A DNA stretch of 64,000 nt from an uncultured Nitrospira sp. (GCA_902500775.1 CABVRZ010000001.1:91182-155181); one strand, 5' to 3'. Shown: positions 16,711 to 25,721, counted from the stretch's first letter. Notes: generated by a model from the letters alone, not told the origin. Numbers and translations are program-made.

Positions 16711-17787
16711 TCATGTCAGCTTTTCCACACGAACGCCAAGCAGACGGATCAGTTTGCGATGCGGATTCTCACGGCGATCGAGGAACGGCATGAGCAGCTT
16801 CAAACCCTCCCGACGCAGCGTAGCCATATCCCCGACTGGCTCCGCCATCGTGTGGGCACGTGACGTCGTTTTGAAATCGGCGAATCGGACAGTCAGCACG
16901 ACTGTCCTGAATGACTGAAACCCCTCCTGCTGTAACCGATCCATCACGCCCTGACCGAGAAGATTGAGTTGACTGAGCAATTGCTGACTATCGAGCGTAT
17001 CGACCTCAAAGGTGTGCTGCTCACTGATCGACTTGATCTCAGCATCTTCCTCGAGTGGAGCGAGATCTCGTCCCCGAATCTTTTCATAGAGATCCACGCC
17101 TCGTTTTCCAAGCAAGGCGTCAAGTTGAGCCACCGTCAGCGATTTCATCTCTCGAATAAACCGAAATCCATGTTGCGAAAGCAGGACTTCCGTCTTGGGG
17201 CCAATGCCAGGAATGGTGCGCAGCGGAAGCGGGGCAAGAAACGACTCGGCTTCCTCTTCGCAGACGACCGTCAGTCCATCCGGTTTAGCCATACCGGACG
17301 AAATCTTCGCGATCAGTTTGTTGGGCCCAATGCCGACCGAGGCAGTGAGCCCGGTTTGTGTCTGGATCGCCGTCTTCACTTCTCGACACAATAGTTCTGC
17401 TGCCTGGTAGGACTCCGTAAAGCTCAGATCGCCATAGGCTTCATCGATGCTGGCCGGCTCCACAAGGGGGATGAACCGTCTGACGAGATGCATGATTTCA
17501 CCAGAGACACGCGCGTACTTTGGCATATCGACTGAGACAAAGATCACCGCCGGCTTCCCAGCCCGACGTGCGGCCTCTGACAACCGCCACGCCACAGAAA
17601 TCGGTGTTGCGGAATGAATCCCGTACTCGCGCGCCAAATAATTCGACGTAGACACCACCCCACGCCCTCTGCCGCCCAATGGGTCAGCCCCTACGACAAG
17701 CGGCCCCCCCCGAAAGGCTGGGGTATCCCGCTGCTCGATGGCTGCGAAGAACGCATCCATATCTAAATGAGCGATTATCCGAAGCAT
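16711..17787 (-). CDS. dinB: DNA polymerase IV (Y family)
   Basis: 358 residues from the ATG at 17787; a GTG at 17802 would add five residues and is closer to a GGGGAG site. The catalytic palm shows LDMDAFFAAIEQRD near the start and EPASIDEAYGDLS, which carries the Asp-Glu metal pair. The HhH region (LRTIPGIGPKTEVLL) and the C-terminal little-finger domain are complete. It performs error-prone translesion synthesis past damaged bases. No SOS box was identified upstream. The standard beta-clamp motif at the C-terminus is not obvious. Confidence 0.93.
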   Translation of the reverse strand: MLRIIAHLDMDAFFAAIEQRDTPAFRGGPLVVGADPLGGRGRGVVSTSNYLAREYGIHSATPISVAWRLSEAARRAGKPAVIFVSVDMPKYARVSGEIMHLVRRFIPLVEPASIDEAYGDLSFTESYQAAELLCREVKTAIQTQTGLTASVGIGPNKLIAKISSGMAKPDGLTVVCEEEAESFLAPLPLRTIPGIGPKTEVLLSQHGFRFIREMKSLTVAQLDALLGKRGVDLYEKIRGRDLAPLEEDAEIKSISEQHTFEVDTLDSQQLLSQLNLLGQGVMDRLQQEGFQSFRTVVLTVRFADFKTTSRAHTMAEPVGDMATLRREGLKLLMPFLDRRENPHRKLIRLLGVRVEKLT

Positions 17788-17993
17788 CTGGTTTTCCCAC
17801 ACACTCCCCGGTTCATCTTAGGCACCACGTAGCCCTCGGAGAGATAGTCACCCAACTAGCGTCGTCCTGCTGTTTTCCCCGTAGATTTTTGTGATGGGCA
17901 TGACGTACAATTCCCACCCAGTGACCTGCTGAAAGCACAAGGAAAAGCCTCTGAGACCGGCGGCTGCCTAACCGCTAATGAAAGGTACTTCCT

Positions 17994-18179
17994 ATGGCCA
18001 TTTACTGGTTTAACCTCGTCGGATTTGCGATGCTGTTCGGTGCGCTCTTCTTCAATGAGGTCGTGTACCTGAACGTGTGGTACGATTTCAATCTTTCGAC
18101 CGTATTCCCAGCGATTGTCTACATGGCTATTGCGATCTGGCTTTCTTTACGGGAAAAATCGAGCCAGCAGGAGGCCTGA
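17994..18179 (+). CDS. Small two-helix membrane protein, sister 1
   Basis: 61 residues with two predicted membrane helices (NLVGFAMLFGALFFNEVVYLN and FPAIVYMAIAIWL) and a short charged tail. GAAAGGTACTTCCT precedes the ATG. It shares W/NxxGFxML...LFxNE...W..xN with the next gene (18315-18503), so the two are tandem paralogues. The function is unknown. Confidence 0.65.
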   Translation: MAIYWFNLVGFAMLFGALFFNEVVYLNVWYDFNLSTVFPAIVYMAIAIWLSLREKSSQQEA

Positions 18180-18314
18180 CGAGCTTCGGCCACTCATGAT
18201 CGTAAGGAGCCAAAGTTCTGGGGCGCAGTTCAACATCGTCAGCGGCCGTTTGCTATGATTAGGTAACAGGGGTTCAAGGGCAGAATACATACCATCACTG
18301 AAAGGAGACAACCC

Positions 18315-18503
18315 ATGGGCATGAGTTTCATCAATTGGATTGGGTTTGTGATGTTGGTCCTGGGACTTTTCCTAAACGAACTATTCCTTGGGATGAACGC
18401 TTGGTATGAGCTCAATATGGGGGCCATCACCATTGGTATCGTCTATCTGGTGGTTGGAGCCTCATTGTCTCTCTGGCCAAATGCCAGCGACACAACCGCC
18501 TGA
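18315..18503 (+). CDS. Small two-helix membrane protein, sister 2
   Basis: 62 residues, again with two hydrophobic segments (INWIGFVMLVLGLFLNELFLG and IGIVYLVVGASLSL). The start is supported by CTGAAAGGAGACAACCC. It aligns along its whole length with the 61-residue protein upstream, spaced by 135 bp. The duplicated pattern argues that both short ORFs are real. No family name was recognised. Confidence 0.65.
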   Translation: MGMSFINWIGFVMLVLGLFLNELFLGMNAWYELNMGAITIGIVYLVVGASLSLWPNASDTTA

Positions 18504-18952
18504 TCAATATCTGATTCAGAATCTTGCTTACGAATCCATAGGACATGGGGAGGGCTTGATCTCTCCCCCCTCTCATTTTGTGAACCGTGCTCGTCTCCTG
18601 GGAATCGGACAACCCCTAGTCATATCCATTCGCTGCTTCACGTCCCCCTTCTCGCGGGAAGACGCACCAAATACCCGTGTCTATCCACCTGCAGCAAATC
18701 TTGCCCTCGGACACCGGCACATTAAGTCGGACCTTGAAGGCGCAGCCACAGGCTACCACCAGTCGAGGCCACCGCACATCAAGAGTTGATCTCCCTAGAC
18801 GAATCCACTACCATCGCAGTGAACGTGAGCCAGATGAAAGATTCGGTGCAACCCGAGTAGGGAACGTACGACCGTGCCGGTAGAGTCCCATGGCTTCCCG
18901 GGCACGAGCACTAATCATCACGATCCCACTCTCAAACCAGAGGAGGCGAATC
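18504..18952. other. Intergenic region before the DUF1059 gene
   Basis: About 450 bp without a supported gene; the plus-strand ORF at 18406-18789 is out of frame with its neighbours and lacks features. The promoter of the DUF1059 gene should lie in the right part. Confidence 0.5.
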
Positions 18953-19159
18953 ATGGCAGACAAACAGTACAAGCAACTCGGCTGTCTAGACGTACAACCA
19001 TCCGGAGGCTGCGGGTTCCAAGTACGCGCTGAAACGGAAGCGGAGCTGATGCAGCTCGTCGCCACTCACGCAAAGCAATGCCATAAGTTGGAGTCAATCC
19101 CTCCGGAAATGGCAGCGAAGGTTCAGGCAGCCGTGCAAACTGTGACCGTCAAGGTCTAG
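18953..19159 (+). CDS. DUF1059 family small protein
   Basis: 68 residues (MADKQYKQLGCLDVQPSGGC start). The internal ATG at 18953 with AGGAGGCGAATC was chosen over an upstream one at 18890. The GCGFQVRAETEAELMQLVATHAKQCH pattern matches the DUF1059 family, short cytosolic proteins of unknown role found widely in soil bacteria. A double hairpin follows directly. The Cys and His spacing (C11, C20, H39, C43) may bind a metal (inference). Confidence 0.75.
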   Translation: MADKQYKQLGCLDVQPSGGCGFQVRAETEAELMQLVATHAKQCHKLESIPPEMAAKVQAAVQTVTVKV

Positions 19160-19167
19160 TACGCACC

Positions 19168-19212
19168 TCTCACAAGTGAGAGACCTCCCCCGTCAGTGTG
19201 GTGGGAGGTCTC
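19168..19212 (+). terminator. Overlapping hairpins, probable terminator
   Basis: Two mutually exclusive stems lie just after the DUF1059 stop: CTCTCAC/GTGAGAG (19168-19183) and the longer GAGACCTCCC/GGGAGGTCTC (19180-19189 with 19203-19212). No T-run follows, so termination may be weak or need a factor. Confidence 0.5.
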
Positions 19213-19249
19213 CTCATGCTCAACATGCCTCTTGGAGAAAGGACCGCAT

Positions 19250-19684
19250 ATGGGATGGAACGGACGATTTGTTTTCATAGCGCTACTCCTACTGAGCACA
19301 AGCGGCTGTAGTTATCTCTTTTACCCTCACGCCAAGGAGTTTACCGCAAAGGCGAAGGGTGCGACCGGCGTCGAAACACTGATCAACCTGACGAGTATGG
19401 CTGAAGCGACCGCCCAAAAGGCAAAAGGCGGCAAAGGGGTCGATCAGGTGTTCGACGATCTCCATAATCAGTTCCATGCCATCGACAACAACATCTGCTC
19501 CGTCGAGAAATCGTTGAGAGAGCAGCCATCCTATGCCCTGACAGTCACCCACAACAAAGAACTCGGAACGATCTTCAAACGGCTCTGGAAGTTCAAGGAT
19601 GATCAACCGCAACGGGATCAACATCTAGACCTGTTTGTGTCTGAGCTCCAGGAAATGCGCCAGACCTTGCAAACATTGAGGTGA
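19250..19684 (+). CDS. Putative lipoprotein of unknown function
   Basis: 144 residues. The ATG at 19250 is preferred because TTGGAGAAAGGACCGC precedes it and it begins a signal peptide (MGWNGRFVFIALLLLSTSGC) with a lipobox ending at Cys20. The mature part is mostly helical and Lys-rich, with no known motif. The next gene begins 3 bp later, so the two are probably co-transcribed. Confidence 0.7.
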   Translation: MGWNGRFVFIALLLLSTSGCSYLFYPHAKEFTAKAKGATGVETLINLTSMAEATAQKAKGGKGVDQVFDDLHNQFHAIDNNICSVEKSLREQPSYALTVTHNKELGTIFKRLWKFKDDQPQRDQHLDLFVSELQEMRQTLQTLR

Positions 19685-19687
19685 TTC

Positions 19688-20545
19688 ATGGCTTCGCCAT
19701 CACCACAACAAGTCATTGAGAGTCAACGGCAGGATTGGAACCGCGTCGCCGGCGGCTGGGAGAAGTGGGATCGGTTCTTTGACGAACAGATGGCATACTT
19801 GAATCACCGGCTGGTCGCCGATGCCCGAGTACGAGCAGGTATGAACGTGCTCGATCTCGGATCCGGTACTGGCTACCCAGCCCTGCTCGCCGCACAGACG
19901 GTCGGATCAACCGGCAGTGTCACAGGAATCGATCTGGCTGAGCAGATGCTCGAAGCCGCGAGGCGAAAAGCTGCTTCGCTGAAACTATCGAATACCACAT
20001 TCCAAACGAGTGATGTCACGACGTTGCCGTATGAGGCTGCTTCGTTCGATGCAGTGACAACCCGCTTCTGCCTGATGTTCTTGCCGGAGATTCCCAAGGC
20101 AGTTGCCGAGATCGCCCGCCTCCTTAAACCGAACACCTGGCTCGCGGCTGCAGTCTGGTCTGCGCCGGACAAAAACCCGTATCTCAGAATTCCCATGGAC
20201 GTCATCAAGCAATTTATCGATCTGCCGCCCCCCGATCCAACAGCGCCGGGAATTTTCCGGCTCGCGAAACCAGGCGAGCTAGCCGGCATGCTGCAACAAG
20301 CAGGATTCATTGACCTCGCCGAACAAGAATTTCTGGGTGATGTGCGATTCGTCGAAGCGGCTGAGTACTTCTCTAGCCTCATGGATATTGCCGCACCGAT
20401 TCAAAATCTATGGACCAAGCTCAGCTCGACGCAACAGGCAGAAGCGAGGCAACGGATCATTGCAACGGCTGGGCAATACCAGAAAGGGTCAGTCATCGCC
20501 TTGCCCATCGCAGTGCGAATGGTTGCGGGACGCAAACCCGGATAA
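19688..20545 (+). CDS. Class I SAM-dependent methyltransferase
   Basis: 285 residues. Motif I is NVLDLGSGTGYPALLAA near residue 55, followed by an acidic strand end (GIDLAEQMLEAARRK), QTSDVTTLPYEAASFDAV and a C-terminal substrate domain; this is the UbiE/Methyltransf_11 layout. GAGGTGATTC precedes the ATG. The substrate is unknown. It starts 3 bp after the lipoprotein gene and ends 3 bp before the TfoX gene, forming a tight operon 19250-21412. Confidence 0.85.
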   Translation: MASPSPQQVIESQRQDWNRVAGGWEKWDRFFDEQMAYLNHRLVADARVRAGMNVLDLGSGTGYPALLAAQTVGSTGSVTGIDLAEQMLEAARRKAASLKLSNTTFQTSDVTTLPYEAASFDAVTTRFCLMFLPEIPKAVAEIARLLKPNTWLAAAVWSAPDKNPYLRIPMDVIKQFIDLPPPDPTAPGIFRLAKPGELAGMLQQAGFIDLAEQEFLGDVRFVEAAEYFSSLMDIAAPIQNLWTKLSSTQQAEARQRIIATAGQYQKGSVIALPIAVRMVAGRKPG

Positions 20546-20548
20546 GGC

Positions 20549-20860
20549 ATGCCGGCAAAACATACGGGCTTCAAAGATTTCGTGCTGGATCAGCTAGCCG
20601 ATATCCGGAGCATAACCGTACGTGCCATGTTCGGCGGGTACGGACTTTATCGCGAGGCCACCTTCTTCGGCATCATTCACAAAGACCGCCTGTATTTCAA
20701 AGTCACCGAGACTACGCTGTCTCGCTACAAAGAACAGGGCATGAAACCATTTCGCCCAAACGCCAAGCAGACACTCAAATCCTTCTACGAAGTCCCGATT
20801 GATGTCCTCGAAGACGCGGAAGCCTTGGCCCAGTGGGCAACAGAAGCAGCTGAGAGATGA
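20549..20860 (+). CDS. TfoX N-terminal domain protein
   Basis: 103 residues matching the TfoX/Sxy N-terminal domain alone (VRAMFGGYGLYREATFFGIIHKDRLYFK, then KPFRPNAKQTLKSFYEVP). Full-length TfoX controls competence in gamma-proteobacteria; stand-alone N-domains have no settled role. It sits in the methyltransferase-TfoX-DUF488 operon. Confidence 0.85.
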   Translation: MPAKHTGFKDFVLDQLADIRSITVRAMFGGYGLYREATFFGIIHKDRLYFKVTETTLSRYKEQGMKPFRPNAKQTLKSFYEVPIDVLEDAEALAQWATEAAER

Positions 20861-20866
20861 TCAGCC

Positions 20867-21412
20867 ATGTCCCATATTCTCTGGACCATCGGTCATTCGA
20901 CAAGACCGATTGACAAGTTTGTCGCACTACTGAACGCGCACCACATTCAGCAGCTTGTCGATATCCGAACTATTCCCCGCTCACGATACAACCCACAATT
21001 CAACACCGAGGCGTTGGCACATAGCCTAGCTGACGCAACCATCAGCTATCAGCATGTAGCGAGTCTCGGTGGATTACGAAAGCCCAAGAAAGATTCGATC
21101 AACACCGGCTGGCGCAATGACAGTTTTCGCGGCTACGCCGATTACATGCAGACAGGCGAATTTTGGAGAGCGTTAGAGGCGCTCCTGGCTGACAGCCGAG
21201 AGCAGAGGACTGCCATCATGTGCGCAGAAGCAGTCCCTTGGCGGTGCCATCGATCCTTGATCGCAGACGCGTTCGTGACGAGAGGTTACGAGGTTCAGCA
21301 TGTTATGTCCGAGACGAAAGCTGACCTGCATCAACTTACGTCTTTCGCTAGAGTGAAGAATGGCTTATTGCATTACCCGGAACCAACAGGCGGTCCCAGC
21401 TTGTACCGATAA
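20867..21412 (+). CDS. DUF488 domain protein
   Basis: 181 residues. It starts with the DUF488 signature WTIGHSTRPIDKFVALL and continues with VDIRTIPRSRYNPQFN, then AIMCAEAVPWRCHRSLIA, whose Cys and His residues are conserved in the family. The biochemical role is unknown. GAGAGATGATCAGCC precedes the ATG, 6 bp after the TfoX gene. It converges on the toxin gene at 21430. Confidence 0.85.
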   Translation: MSHILWTIGHSTRPIDKFVALLNAHHIQQLVDIRTIPRSRYNPQFNTEALAHSLADATISYQHVASLGGLRKPKKDSINTGWRNDSFRGYADYMQTGEFWRALEALLADSREQRTAIMCAEAVPWRCHRSLIADAFVTRGYEVQHVMSETKADLHQLTSFARVKNGLLHYPEPTGGPSLYR

Positions 21413-21429
21413 CCCGCTTGAGCGTTCAA

Positions 21430-21675
21430 TTACTTGGGATGAGGAATGATCGACAAGAGAATGTACCTGCCTCCGTCGATCTGAAAATAAAATCGATAGT
21501 CGTCATCCACCCGCGCCTGCCAGATATCGTTCGCCTCATCGTATTTCTTCGCCCGTAGCGATGGGTGTCGAAGATTGGAAAGGAGAAAGGTGAACTGCTT
21601 ATCAAACCTGGTTTGACGATCTTCAGAAAGTTTCTGATACTGCTTGCGAAAACGGAGCGTGAAGGACGCTGTCAT
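21430..21675 (-). CDS. RelE/ParE-type toxin
   Basis: 81 residues of the RelE/ParE fold: TLRFRKQYQKLSEDRQTRFDKQF helices, then IWQARVDDDYRFYFQIDGGRYILLSIIPHPK strands with the C-terminal HPK. RelE-type members cleave mRNA on the ribosome. Its ATG overlaps the stop of the upstream antitoxin gene by 4 bp (ATGA), the usual arrangement of type II toxin-antitoxin pairs. Whether it is active cannot be told from the sequence. Confidence 0.82.
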   Translation of the reverse strand: MTASFTLRFRKQYQKLSEDRQTRFDKQFTFLLSNLRHPSLRAKKYDEANDIWQARVDDDYRFYFQIDGGRYILLSIIPHPK

Positions 21676-21920
21676 GCCGGCCGGCGTCGGAGGGCACGGA
21701 TCGTTGCCTGAGCAGTGGGAAATGGGCCTTTGACCCGGCCACGCTTGACTTCGCCGAGCGCCAATGCCAACTCGCGGTCAATTAAACGTTTTGGAACCAA
21801 GGTGATCGTTCTTCCTTGAACCTTTGCTTCAAAGAGATCACCTACCTCAACCCCTGCTTTTGCACGAACTTGTGGCGGAAGTGTCAGCTGGTAGTGCGAT
21901 TTGACTTTGACAACAGCCAT
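21672..21920 (-). CDS. AbrB/MazE-type antitoxin
   Basis: 82 residues. The swapped-hairpin DNA-binding domain is visible (MAVVKVKSHYQLTLPPQVRAKAGVEVGDLFEAKV), followed by a C-terminal Arg-rich tail for toxin binding. The internal ATG at 21920 has AAGGGGGCGTTTG upstream and begins exactly at the domain, so it was preferred to the upstream candidate at 21983. It precedes the toxin with a 4-bp overlap and likely represses its own promoter. Confidence 0.8.
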   Translation of the reverse strand: MAVVKVKSHYQLTLPPQVRAKAGVEVGDLFEAKVQGRTITLVPKRLIDRELALALGEVKRGRVKGPFPTAQATIRALRRRPA

Positions 21921-22258
21921 CAAACGCCCCCTTACAGAGCTAGCCACGCGACTCACCGGTGTAGGTTCACTATAGGACCGCATCCTTCAGGCTGTCAATG
22001 ACGAGGGTTGATCTTGACATCATGGCCATAATTCGACATGTGGTTCCAGAGAGGACTGCCGGCAAAAACCCCGAACGTCAGTCTGATAGATTCAGCACCA
22101 CCAGCCGAGATGTTGAAGTAGTAGACTTCGGCTTACATCGCTCTAATCAATGAAACCGAGCAAACCTGGACACAGGTATTGGCTTAAGAGAAGATAGGCA
22201 CAATCTAAAACGGCATGGCAGTAGGCTCTCATCGTATCCGTAAAACAACAAACATCTG
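21921..22258. other. Intergenic region upstream of the toxin-antitoxin pair
   Basis: About 340 bp with the antitoxin promoter (minus) near 21930-21980. No ORF with features or repeat was recognised in the rest. Confidence 0.45.
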
Positions 22259-22552
22259 ATGAATATTCGTGAAGTTGCTGGGCTTATTCTCTTAGTCATT
22301 TCTCTCATTCTATTTCCGTTTGGATACTGGATCCACCGCGCATAGTACCTTGTGGCACTCGTGCTGGCTTGTATTGGTGCATTCATGTTCTTTACCCGCC
22401 GTATCAGTGGAAAAATTCCGCCAAGGCTTCCCGACACGGATCACCTCAACTCCCCTTTAATCCCGAGCCATCTCCGCGGCTTTCCCGGTGGACGGATCAG
22501 AGAGCACCACAAAACTGATTCAGAGACTGACATCGATGGCGACGGAGAATGA
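22259..22552 (+). pseudogene. Small two-helix membrane protein interrupted by TAG
   Basis: One frame runs from ATG 22259 to the stop at 22552 with a single TAG at 22343-22345. Before it: MNIREVAGLILLVISLILFP, FGYWIHRA; after it: YLVALVLACIGAFMFFTRRI, then a polar tail ending in acidic residues. Two hydrophobic helices separated by a short loop give a coherent 97-residue protein if the TAG is ignored. A point nonsense mutation is the simplest reading. Restart at the GTG at 22352 could still give a one-helix product. Confidence 0.55.
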
Positions 22553-22558
22553 TCCTGC

Positions 22559-24187
22559 TCACACACTCTTAAATTTTGTGAGCTTGGCGAACAGGATGGC
22601 TGAGAATGGAATGACCAACCCCAGCAGAAGCTGCACGATCAGCAGCTCGCCGAGTTGGCTGTAATCCGCAGGGGTTTGAATCGTACCAGTGGCTTGGTCT
22701 TTGACTCCTCGTGTGATGACGAAGATCTCATTGAGGTACTTAGTCCCGAGCTGGCCGAGCGAGAGTGCCAGGTTCGTGAATGAGGCCATGACCGCGAAGA
22801 ACGTGGCCTTGAGATTCGCCGGAGCCGAGTTGGCGATCCAGGCCAGCATGGGAATCATGGAAATCTGCACCAACGGGGATTCCAATGCTGTATCGATCAG
22901 CGCGATAAATCTCGCATCAACAATTCCACCGGTGAGACTGGCCGTCCATTCGTGCAATCCGTAATACATCCCCGTAATCGGCAAGGCAAGGATCGTCCCC
23001 ACGATCGTCAAAAACCCGACCACGTAGGCAATCGAACGCTCGGCCATAAATCGACGGAAGACAAACATACCGAGGAGCGCCACGATGCCGCCGATGAGTG
23101 ACAGCACCGAGAGAAACTGTTGATCGAATTTGAGATCGTCGATCATCCACCATGTGGCGCCAGGGCCCGACCCCGGAATCGCGCGTAACGAAAAAACCAC
23201 TGCGGCGGTACCGACCAATGTGAGCCGTTTATCCGGCTCCAGCTCCCGCATGAGCCGCGACATCAAAAACAGAACAATGGTCATAGAGCCGGCAAAGACG
23301 ATCTCCTCCCGGTACGGGAAACCGCCGAGCCCCACGGTCAACGTGAACAGCACGAAGGTCAGGCTGCCACCAAGAATCCACCAGTTGGGCTTCGTTGGTT
23401 CACCTTCCACATCTCGCACATTGACCATCTGCTCTACCTGCTCGACTGAAAACCCTTGTTGAACAAGGTTCTGCTTCTGGCTTCGCTGTAACCACCAAGC
23501 TACCCCCACACCAATCACCGAAACGAAAGGAATGACCATCGCCATCAGGTAGATTCGCTTGTAGAGCAGAATGAGGTCAGCTTGCGGCATCCCCTCGGTT
23601 CCGCTGAAGGCATACACATTCACCAACGCGACCGCGATCCCGCCGCCGACGATGGCGACACGGCCGAGCGTCTGCATCGTCGTGTGCATCAACTTGCGTG
23701 TCTGGTCGTCGAACACTCGTCCCTGCTCGTCGACACGGGGAACGGCCTCGACCGTCATGGCATCGGCCACAGCATCCTGTACGACATACCCGATGGGAGC
23801 CAGCAACACGCTGATCACGTACCACACCTCCGCCGACAGGATAGCGGTCATCGCCTCACGATTACCTATCAACAAGGCCATAATGCCAAGACTCACTGTC
23901 AGGAGCCCTGCACCAAGCCCAACCAGCCAGCTCTTCCATCGCCACAAAAGGTCGACGGTATGGCCAATCGGCATCTTCAGGGCCCAGGGAATCCCAGCCC
24001 AGAATCCCAGCGCCGCGAGGAATGAAGCGGATAAGCCAAGATAATCTTTGACGAAAAACGTGCCAACGATCCCGGTGAGACCGGAAATCCCGTAGGCGAC
24101 GTAGACCATCAGCGGCGGGAGATACGACAGCCGCATGTCACGACCAAGGGAAAGAATGTTGCGATCGATCCAATGCGCGACTGACAT
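22559..24187 (-). CDS. MFS-type transporter, folate/biopterin-transporter-like
   Basis: 542 residues with about 12 hydrophobic segments. The N-terminal half has GFWAGIPWALKMPIGHTVDLLWRWKSW in the place of the MFS loop 2-3 motif, and VQDAVADAMTVEAVPRVDEQGRVF resembles the BT1/folate-biopterin transporter group. The substrate is unknown. It begins 8 bp after the ferredoxin/MBL gene and is the last gene of the long minus-strand run that starts at 33358. Confidence 0.65.
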   Translation of the reverse strand: MSVAHWIDRNILSLGRDMRLSYLPPLMVYVAYGISGLTGIVGTFFVKDYLGLSASFLAALGFWAGIPWALKMPIGHTVDLLWRWKSWLVGLGAGLLTVSLGIMALLIGNREAMTAILSAEVWYVISVLLAPIGYVVQDAVADAMTVEAVPRVDEQGRVFDDQTRKLMHTTMQTLGRVAIVGGGIAVALVNVYAFSGTEGMPQADLILLYKRIYLMAMVIPFVSVIGVGVAWWLQRSQKQNLVQQGFSVEQVEQMVNVRDVEGEPTKPNWWILGGSLTFVLFTLTVGLGGFPYREEIVFAGSMTIVLFLMSRLMRELEPDKRLTLVGTAAVVFSLRAIPGSGPGATWWMIDDLKFDQQFLSVLSLIGGIVALLGMFVFRRFMAERSIAYVVGFLTIVGTILALPITGMYYGLHEWTASLTGGIVDARFIALIDTALESPLVQISMIPMLAWIANSAPANLKATFFAVMASFTNLALSLGQLGTKYLNEIFVITRGVKDQATGTIQTPADYSQLGELLIVQLLLGLVIPFSAILFAKLTKFKSV

Positions 24188-24195
24188 ATACCCCG

Positions 24196-25077
24196 TTAGG
24201 AAGCGATACCACGCCGTTGACGACGTTCGAGAAGAGACCGCACCGCTGAGTGCATCTCCTCCACGGACAGATGCACCCGATCACCATGTCCGGCCAGCAC
24301 CCATTCAAAACGATAATCCAGGAGCTTGCCGATGGAATCCAGTAAGGCGGCTTTGTTCCAGATCAAGCGCGTAGGGGCTTCAAGTGCTTTCGTATGAGGA
24401 TTCCACCACAGATGATCGCCGGCAAACAAAAACGTCTCTCGATAGAGCAATGCCATGCTGCCCGCGGTATGACCCGGCACAGGAATAATCCGGAAGTCTG
24501 ATCCAACGCTGCTCGTCTCTTCTCCATCGATGAGCTGTTCCGCGGTTGGAGCCACGCCCGCATCCGCCCGATGAATGATCCGTTTAGCACCGAAATGCGC
24601 CGCATACTTCTCGGAATCGGCCACATCGTCTTCATGCGTGAGAAAGATATAGGTAATCCCGCCTCTTTGCTCAAAGGCCTCAACGAGATGTTTGATATAT
24701 CGAGGAGAGTCGATCAGCCAATTCCCACCCGGATGCTCGATCAAAAAACAGTTGGCCCCGAACGACTTCTCAGAATTGAAACCGCAATAGCTCACTCCTC
24801 CTTCGACCAGCAACGGGAAGCTGGCCATCGCGGTTTGCAGCAAGACCGTATTATTCTGTTCAGTCCCGATAGCCCCAACAGGGCAGGCCAGCAACGCCTG
24901 ATGCGCCTGATGAATCTCCGATCCACTCACTGGCTGATGGCTGACCGCCGAATATCGGCCGATTTCCTCAAAGTTGGCTGGTGCCAGCTGGCGACAAGTA
25001 TCGCAGTTAATGCAAGTGGCATCGACATAGAAATTCCCAGACACGTTAGAATCGAGACGTTTGTTTCGATCAGCCAT
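24196..25077 (-). CDS. Ferredoxin-like domain fused to metallo-beta-lactamase fold
   Basis: 293 residues from the ATG at 25077. Residues 22-65 hold a single cluster motif, C22, C25, C28 and C65 followed by Pro, as in 4Fe-4S ferredoxins. Residues about 85-280 have the beta-lactamase fold: FLTHEDDVADS, VPGHTAGSM, FAGDHLWWN and LAGHGDRVH. The first motif departs from the canonical HxHxDH: only the first His remains in place, so metal binding may be altered. The start codon overlaps the TAA of the upstream glycosylase gene (TAATG), so translation is coupled. The function is unknown; a redox-linked hydrolase is possible. Confidence 0.75.
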   Translation of the reverse strand: MADRNKRLDSNVSGNFYVDATCINCDTCRQLAPANFEEIGRYSAVSHQPVSGSEIHQAHQALLACPVGAIGTEQNNTVLLQTAMASFPLLVEGGVSYCGFNSEKSFGANCFLIEHPGGNWLIDSPRYIKHLVEAFEQRGGITYIFLTHEDDVADSEKYAAHFGAKRIIHRADAGVAPTAEQLIDGEETSSVGSDFRIIPVPGHTAGSMALLYRETFLFAGDHLWWNPHTKALEAPTRLIWNKAALLDSIGKLLDYRFEWVLAGHGDRVHLSVEEMHSAVRSLLERRQRRGIAS

Positions 25078-25721
25078 TACGAGACCTGCTTTGCCCGATC
25101 GGCCGCTCTCCAGAGATACCACGCTGCTACTGTACGATAGGGCTTCCACCGTTCGCCATACCGTAACACCTGTTTCGGCGTCGGCATCGAGCGACGCCCA
25201 TAGGCGAGGCGGAATCCGTTCCGCACACCAAAGTCATCAACCGGCAACACATCTGGTCGCCCTAACTGAAAAATCAGCAACATCTCGACCGTCCAACGTC
25301 CAATCCCGCGCACCTCAATCAATCGATCGATAATCTCGTCATCCCCAAGCTTCTGAATGACTCGACTCGTCGGTACCGTGCCATCAAGGGTCTTCGCTGC
25401 AAGATCACGCAACGCCACAATCTTCGACCTTGAGAAACCGGCAGCTCTGATCGAGCGTGTATTCACGGCAAGGAGATCATCGGGGTGAGGAAACCTCCGG
25501 CCAGGGAAAAGCCTCATGAATCGCGTGAGGATGCTCTCCGCTGCCTTGCCATGCAGCTGCTGATGGGCGATCGCTCGGGCCAGTGATTCAAATGGGGAAC
25601 GGCGGGCGTTCGGTCTCAACGTGCAGGGGCCAATATCCTCGATCAACCTTCTCATGACCGGGTCGACCATCGCCAGATGGGCCACGGCAGGATCGCTACC
25701 CGACAACGGCATCTGCCTCAA
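25077..25721 (-). CDS. AlkA-like DNA-3-methyladenine glycosylase (HhH-GPD)
   Basis: 214 residues. The helix-hairpin-helix [17 protein letters not shown] and the following [12 protein letters not shown], with the catalytic Asp, are diagnostic of the HhH-GPD family. Such enzymes excise alkylated bases in base excision repair. Without the N-terminal AlkA_N domain it is of the short type. Its start overlaps the RidA gene by 26 bp, and the MBL gene starts at its stop codon. Confidence 0.85.
   Translation of the reverse strand: MRQMPLSGSDPAVAHLAMVDPVMRRLIEDIGPCTLRPNARRSPFESLARAIAHQQLHGKAAESILTRFMRLFPGRRFPHPDDLLAVNTRSIRAAGFSRSKIVALRDLAAKTLDGTVPTSRVIQKLGDDEIIDRLIEVRGIGRWTVEMLLIFQLGRPDVLPVDDFGVRNGFRLAYGRRSMPTPKQVLRYGERWKPYRTVAAWYLWRAADRAKQVS

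Noticed and set aside
18406-18789. 127-codon plus-strand ORF
   Set aside because: It overlaps the second micro-membrane gene in another frame and has no features.
14386-22552. In-frame TAG codons in three ORFs (14386, 22343, 41677) as evidence of stop-codon recoding
   Set aside because: TAG ends several intact genes here (for example at 7570 and 15677) and the transposase also has frameshifts, so decay is the better explanation.
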